Assembly: GCA_017629325.1 (NCBI GenBank)
Contig: JAGBXL010000101.1
Coordinates: 1 to 9,427, forward strand
Length of the DNA stretch: 9,427 nt
DNA from: Clostridia bacterium
GTDB lineage: Bacteria; Bacillota; Clostridia; UMGS1810
Direction of reading: 5' to 3'
Position 1 is the first letter of the stretch. Each line of letters begins with the position of its first letter. Below the pieces are notes generated by a model. The model had not been told where the DNA came from. It saw nothing but the letters and a program-made list of their open reading frames with translations, and made no database searches. The translations under genes were made by a program, and so were the position numbers. Positions 5,281 through 9,427 of the stretch are shown one piece after another.

Positions 5281-8200
5281 ATGGCTGTCGATGTCGGCAC
5301 CGCCAGAGGATATCTTGATTTGGATATTTCTGGTTTTTTGAAAAATTTAAAAAGTGCTCAAGATGAAGCAGATAAACAAACAAAAAATATTGTTACCAAG
5401 ATTGGTGGCAATTTAGAATCTGCCGGCAAAAAAATGACCTCTGCCGGTAAAAGTCTTACAAAATATGTTACAACTCCTCTTGTTGGTGTTGGTGTAGCCG
5501 GATTAAAAACTGCAACTGATTTTGAAGCAAGTATGTCGAAAGTAAAAGCGGTTTCGCAAGCTACTGAGGACGATTTTAAAGACTTGAGAAAAGAGGCGAT
5601 TAACCTTGGTGCAGATACTGCTTATTCTGCAACAGAAGTTGCAGATGCTATGACAGAAATGGCAAAGGCCGGTTGGAATAGCGAACAAATACTTGACGGT
5701 ATGAGCGGTGTTCTTGATGCGGCTGCTGCTTCTGGCGAAGATTTGGCGACAGTTTCTACTATTGTTGCAGATGCAATTTCCGGTTTTGGTTTAGAAGCTA
5801 GAGATGCAGCTCATATTGCCGACTTGCTTTCTCAGGCTGCAAATGCTGGCACAATTGATATTACTGATTTGGGCGAATCTTTTAAATATATAGCTCCGGT
5901 TGCTCAAGCTTATGGTATGTCGATTGAGGATGTTACAACGGCAATGTTGGCAATGTCAAAGGCTGGCATTAAAGGTTCCCAAGCAGGTACTTCTTTAAGA
6001 ACTTTGCTTGTTAATATGGCTAAACCCACTGATGATATGGCTGCTGCAATGGATGCTCTTGGTGTTTCTCTTTATGATAATCAAGGCAAGACTAAGGACT
6101 TAAATACCATTCTTGCTGAATTAAGAGAAGGCACAAAAGGAATGACTGATGAGCAGAAAAATTTGTATTTAGCTCAACTTGCTGGAAAGACTGGTTTAGC
6201 AGGGTTAAATGCAATATTAAATTTGACACAAGAAGAATATGATGCATTATCTGCAGAAATGGCAAATTGTAAAGATGTAGCTAAGAAAACCGCTGAAACT
6301 ATGCAGGATAATTTAAAAAATAAAGTTGAGCAATTGGGCGGTGCACTCGAGAGTTTAGCTATTACTCTTGCAGACTATGTTTTGCCGTGGCTTACAAATA
6401 TGGTTATTAAAATAACCGAAATGGTTGATAAGTTTACATCGCTTGATGAACAAACACAAAAAACAATTATGGTGTTTGCAGGTATTGCTGCTGCTATTGG
6501 GCCTGTTCTTGTTGTGCTTGGAAAATTCACAAGTGGTTTGGGTAGCATAATTACAACATGTGGAAAGATTCCTGGAGCAATTACGACTGCTAAAAACACT
6601 ATTTCTGGTTTTTCTGCTAGTATTAAAAATGTTGGCGAAGCTTTTAATCTTTATAAAGCAGGCTTTACAGGTTTTGCTTCTGAAACATCAAAGCTTGGGA
6701 CAATGTTGGCAAGCTCTGCAGGTTCTGCAACTTCACTTGGAGGAGCTATTGCTTCTACTGCCGGCCCTATTTTGGCTATTGTAGCTGTTATTGCCACTTT
6801 AGTTGCTGCTTTTAAACATTTATGGGATACAAATGAAGGGTTCAGAACAAGGATAATTGAAATATGGACCGAGATAAAAGAAACAGTTAGCGGTTTTTTT
6901 CAAGGAATAGTTGACAGAATAAATGCTCTTGGTTTTGATTTTCAAAATATAACAGAAGTTATAAAAGCAATTTGGGACGGTTTTTGTAATTTTTTAGCAC
7001 CTATTTTTGAAGGAGTTTTTGAAAGAATAAAAATTATCCTTGAGACAGCACTTGGTGTTATAACCGGCATTTTTGATGTTTTTATTGGCTTGTTTACTGG
7101 GAATTGGGAGCAAGCGTGGACAGGAATTAAAGAGATTTTTGGTTCAATTTGGAACGGCATTAAAGATACATTTGAAAATATATGGAATACTATACAAGGT
7201 GTTCTTGATACAGTTTTTGGATGGTTCGGTGGTTCTTGGGATGATTTTTGGAATGGAATAAAGGATTTCTTTACAAATATTTGGGAGTCTGTTGTTTCAT
7301 TTTTTAAGGGTGGTTTAGATACTGCCGAAAATGATTCTTCAAGTTTTATATCGAAAGTGTCAGGTTTCTTTTCAGAGCTTCCCGGGAAAATAAAAGAACA
7401 TATTACTAACGCTTTTGCTAAGATTAAAGAGTGGGGCAGCGATATGCTTGCTAAAGCCAAAGAAACTGGTAAAGGATTCCTTGATAGTCTTGTTGATTTC
7501 TTTGTGTCTGTACCAACAAAGATTGGCAATTTTGTAACAAGTGCTTGGGAAAATGTTCGTAAATGGGGCAGCGATATGCTTAATAAAGCCAAGGAGGTTG
7601 GTAAAGATTTTCTTGGAAGCATAGTTTCGTTCTTTACAGAGATTCCTATAAAAATTGGAACTTTCATCAGCGATGCTCTTAAAAAGGTTGGTACATGGGT
7701 TACCGATATGGTTAAGAAAGCAGGCGAAATTGGCGATGGTTTTCTTGGCAAAATTATTGAATTTTTTGGAGCAATTCCTACCAAGATTGGTGAATTTATT
7801 GGCAGTGCTCTTGATAAAGTCAAAGGTTGGGCAAGCGACATGGGAAAAGAAGGCACAAATGCCGGTTCAAATGTTACCAACAATGTTTCATCATCAATGG
7901 GAAATCTTGCTTCAACAGTTAAAGCTCAAACTGATGCTGCAACAAGAACCCTTAATTCTTGGGTTACAACTATGGGTCAAAAAGGTACTCAGGCAGTTAA
8001 TGCTCTGGTTGATGCTGTTGAAGCTGAAGAGTCTGCTGTTAAAAATTCATGCAAACCCATCGGCGAAGCTATTGTGGACGGTGTTTGGGCAGGTATGCAA
8101 AATGCCAAGCCGCAATTTAAAAGAGATGTTCGTAATTATTTTGCAGATATCGTTGATGAAGCGAAAGATGAGCTTGGTATCAATTCGCCTTCAAAAGTTG

Positions 8201-8691
8201 CAGAAGAAGAAATTGGTTGGTGGTTACCCCTTGGCGTTTCCAGCGGCTTTAAAAAGGCAATGCCTAAAGCAACAAACGAAATGCAGACTGTTTTTTCAAA
8301 ATATCTTGGCAAAATATCTTCTGATAAATTTAGCCCAGGTTCTTCTATTTTGTCATTTACCGATATGCTCAAAACTACTTATTCAGATATTGCATTATGG
8401 TTCGAAAGCATCGAGGATAGAATTAATAAGTCAATATATTCTATGATTCAAGCACTTACAGATTTTATTTATATGGGTCATAATATTTATAATGCTGATG
8501 GCACAATAGGGTATGTTCCTTTTGGTGGACCTATTCCTGGTTCAAGAAAGAAAACTCAAGCAAGCAGCATTGATGATAAAAAAGTTGGTGGAGGAGATAC
8601 ATACAACTTTTATAGTCCTAAACCCATTGATGAAATTGAGGCAGCTCGTCAGATGAAGAAAACTAAAAGAGATATTGCAGAAGGCTTTTAA
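5281..8691 (+). CDS. Tail tape measure protein (TP901 type)
   Basis: A 1136-residue protein that sets tail length, helps DNA entry and lines the tube. Residues about 65-300 match the TP901-type core: FEASMSKVKAVSQATEDDFK, GADTAYSATEVADAMTEMAK, the SGFGLEARDAAHIADLLSQA segment and SMAKAG-like repeats around 222-242. Two hydrophobic stretches, about 394-416 and 486-511, could cross or insert in a membrane, as tape measures often do at DNA injection. Residues about 515-675 are Trp/Phe-rich; residues 689-864 are four 44-residue repeats. The C-terminal part has ELGINSPSKVAEEEIGWWLP (960s) and a YNFYSPKPIDEIEAARQMKK end typical of the family. At 0.15 nm per helical residue the tail would be near 170 nm if all of it spans the tube; this is a rough inference. 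GGAGGT at 5266-5271 is nine bases before the ATG. Confidence 0.93.
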   Translation: MAVDVGTARGYLDLDISGFLKNLKSAQDEADKQTKNIVTKIGGNLESAGKKMTSAGKSLTKYVTTPLVGVGVAGLKTATDFEASMSKVKAVSQATEDDFKDLRKEAINLGADTAYSATEVADAMTEMAKAGWNSEQILDGMSGVLDAAAASGEDLATVSTIVADAISGFGLEARDAAHIADLLSQAANAGTIDITDLGESFKYIAPVAQAYGMSIEDVTTAMLAMSKAGIKGSQAGTSLRTLLVNMAKPTDDMAAAMDALGVSLYDNQGKTKDLNTILAELREGTKGMTDEQKNLYLAQLAGKTGLAGLNAILNLTQEEYDALSAEMANCKDVAKKTAETMQDNLKNKVEQLGGALESLAITLADYVLPWLTNMVIKITEMVDKFTSLDEQTQKTIMVFAGIAAAIGPVLVVLGKFTSGLGSIITTCGKIPGAITTAKNTISGFSASIKNVGEAFNLYKAGFTGFASETSKLGTMLASSAGSATSLGGAIASTAGPILAIVAVIATLVAAFKHLWDTNEGFRTRIIEIWTEIKETVSGFFQGIVDRINALGFDFQNITEVIKAIWDGFCNFLAPIFEGVFERIKIILETALGVITGIFDVFIGLFTGNWEQAWTGIKEIFGSIWNGIKDTFENIWNTIQGVLDTVFGWFGGSWDDFWNGIKDFFTNIWESVVSFFKGGLDTAENDSSSFISKVSGFFSELPGKIKEHITNAFAKIKEWGSDMLAKAKETGKGFLDSLVDFFVSVPTKIGNFVTSAWENVRKWGSDMLNKAKEVGKDFLGSIVSFFTEIPIKIGTFISDALKKVGTWVTDMVKKAGEIGDGFLGKIIEFFGAIPTKIGEFIGSALDKVKGWASDMGKEGTNAGSNVTNNVSSSMGNLASTVKAQTDAATRTLNSWVTTMGQKGTQAVNALVDAVEAEESAVKNSCKPIGEAIVDGVWAGMQNAKPQFKRDVRNYFADIVDEAKDELGINSPSKVAEEEIGWWLPLGVSSGFKKAMPKATNEMQTVFSKYLGKISSDKFSPGSSILSFTDMLKTTYSDIALWFESIEDRINKSIYSMIQALTDFIYMGHNIYNADGTIGYVPFGGPIPGSRKKTQASSIDDKKVGGGDTYNFYSPKPIDEIEAARQMKKTKRDIAEGF
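7093..7296 (+). repeat. Trp-rich 44-residue repeat pair in the tape measure
   Basis: Coding repeat. Trp 609, 613 and 624 recur at 653, 657 and 668, an offset of exactly 44 residues, with similar surroundings (NWEQAWTGIKEIFGSIWNGI against SWDDFWNGIKDFFTNIWESV). Trp 613, 624 and 635 are spaced by 11. Tandem 11-residue units with fixed Trp and Phe are known from phage tape measures. Confidence 0.7.
7345..7872 (+). repeat. Four tandem 132-bp (44-residue) tape measure repeats
   Basis: Coding units at 7345-7476, 7477-7608, 7609-7740 and 7741-7872 (residues 689-864). By my alignment units 1 and 2 share about 20 of 44 residues, units 3 and 4 about 22. Phe-Phe at positions 8-9, Pro at 13, Lys-Ile at 15-16, Trp at 30 and Asp-Met at 33-34 are shared. 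Each unit divides into four 11-residue blocks with hydrophobic residues near block positions 2, 5 and 8-9. At DNA level TGGGGCAGCGATATGCTT occurs at 7432-7449 and 7564-7581, exactly 132 bases apart, so part of the duplication is recent or under conversion. Confidence 0.9.
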
Positions 8692-8707
8692 GAAAGGAGT
8701 GGTGTAA

Positions 8708-9427
8708 ATGGTTGAGAGTATTACATTGCAAAATGTACAAACAAGAGCTGTTTTGGCTCTTGACATGCTGACAACTGAGGATTTTATTCTTGATTCTGTA
8801 GATTGGGGAGTGGTCGAGAGCCAGCACCATTCTTATAAATATGTTAATCAAATAGGTGTTGTTGTTACAGGCACTTCATTAGAAACAAGAAACGTTGAAA
8901 TTTATGGATGGGTTGTTGCAGATACAGAATCTTTAATGACGGTCAGAAAAAATATTTTAAATAGATTTGTAAATCCGCAACAACCTGTTGATTTATTTTA
9001 TAAAACGTATGTTTTGAGATTTTTGCCAACATCTTCAATTAAATATTCAGCAACTGTGGTTGAGAATAACGATGTAATGTGTAAATTTAAAATTGAAGGC
9101 TTTTGCCCAGACCCATTGTTTTCTGAAAAAAGCGAAAGCAAGGTTACTGCTGCAAGTACAACTCCAATGTTTAAATTTCCGTTGGTTATGTCGAAAATTC
9201 CTACACCTCCATCTGGTGTTGTTTTTGGTTTAAGACAGCCAAGCTTGATTGTTTCTGTTGCTAATAAAGGTTCTGTTAATGTCGGTATGCGAATTGTTTT
9301 TAAAGCAAACGGTTCGCTTACTAATCCCAGTTTAATTAATGTTACTACTCAAGAATTTTTAAAAGTTAATAAAACAATGGCAGCTTGTGAAGAAATTGAG
9401 ATAAATACATTTATTGGCGAGAAAAGC
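8708..9427 (+). CDS. Distal tail protein (Dit / phage tail family), 3' partial
   Basis: An open frame of 240 codons that runs off the window edge with no stop. It starts MVESITLQNVQTRAVLALDM and continues TTEDFILDSVDWGVVESQHH, KYVNQIGVVVTGTSLETRNV with EIYGWVVA (44-71), RKNILNRFVNPQQPVDLFYK (80-99), RFLPTSSIKYSATVVENNDV and FKIEGFCPDPLF (127-138). A segment of alternating strands with 'tR.v.i.G.v.a....l...R..l...vNP' followed by a 'f.i.g.cpDPlf' strand is characteristic of siphovirus distal tail proteins, which form the hexameric hub below the tube and join it to the receptor-binding baseplate. AAGGAG at 8694-8699 is eight bases from the ATG. Its place right after the tape measure is standard, and it supports a siphovirus rather than a contractile tail. 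The galectin-like C-terminal half, if present, continues outside the window. Confidence 0.85.
   Translation, partial: MVESITLQNVQTRAVLALDMLTTEDFILDSVDWGVVESQHHSYKYVNQIGVVVTGTSLETRNVEIYGWVVADTESLMTVRKNILNRFVNPQQPVDLFYKTYVLRFLPTSSIKYSATVVENNDVMCKFKIEGFCPDPLFSEKSESKVTAASTTPMFKFPLVMSKIPTPPSGVVFGLRQPSLIVSVANKGSVNVGMRIVFKANGSLTNPSLINVTTQEFLKVNKTMAACEEIEINTFIGEKS

Noticed and set aside
7591..7598. Perfect AAGGAGGT Shine-Dalgarno sequence inside the tape measure
   Set aside because: No ATG or GTG follows at a useful distance; it encodes Lys-Glu-Val in a repeat unit. At most it slows ribosomes locally.
6942..7883. A 313-codon open frame on the - strand opposite the tape measure repeats
   Set aside because: It is a mirror of the repetitive, Lys/Phe-rich coding strand. 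It has no ribosome binding site I could support, an unusual Pro/Ser/Ile-rich product and no - strand neighbours.
8759..8790. TTGACA at the start of the distal tail gene as a promoter
   Set aside because: It lies within coding sequence and the region about 17 bases on has only a poor -10 match; no change in gene arrangement supports a promoter here.

Overview
The window is an interior segment of the virion-structure module of a tailed phage or prophage with a long non-contractile tail (siphovirus-like). Every gene lies on the + strand, tightly packed, nearly all with strong AGGAGG-type ribosome binding sites. The AT-rich composition, strong Shine-Dalgarno sequences and protein relatives I recognise point to a host among the Firmicutes, most likely a gut Clostridia species; no host gene is present, so this is inference. 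No integration, lysis, replication, tRNA, CRISPR or transposon feature is visible.

Layout, in lambda-like order. Head genes: the C-terminal part of a scaffolding protein (2-499), a putative head decoration protein (529-921) and the gpE-type major capsid protein (958-1992). Neck genes: an acidic protein ending in a HeH/LEM-like domain (2023-2442, in the place of lambda gpFI), a small connector-like protein (2458-2718), a head-closure-like protein starting at TTG (2724-3119), an HK97 gp10-like protein (3109-3471) and a probable tail terminator (3484-3852). Tail genes: the tail tube protein (3884-4450), the tail assembly chaperone with a frameshift extension (4496-5035 and 5031-5255), a 1136-residue tape measure (5281-8691) and the start of a distal tail protein (8708 to the window edge). 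No stretch over about 50 bases lacks a gene.

How they work together: scaffold and capsid build the prohead, the decoration protein stiffens it, the neck proteins close the portal and join the tail, the chaperones coat the tape measure while the tube polymerises to the length it sets, and the terminator caps the tube. The distal tail protein starts the baseplate.

Most worth a second look: (1) the chaperone genes are joined by a +1, not a -1, shift, and the slip site TCC TTT CGT equals the influenza A PA-X +1 site; (2) a strong hairpin followed by six Ts sits 18 bases after the zero-frame stop, inside the extension frame, and could be a leaky terminator or a frameshift element; (3) the tape measure has four 44-residue repeats (4 x 11) and a Trp-rich region with the same 44-residue offset; (4) leucine codon choice splits the genes by expected copy number. 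Otherwise the region is a conventional structural cassette; I see no sign of an undescribed defence or enzymatic system.
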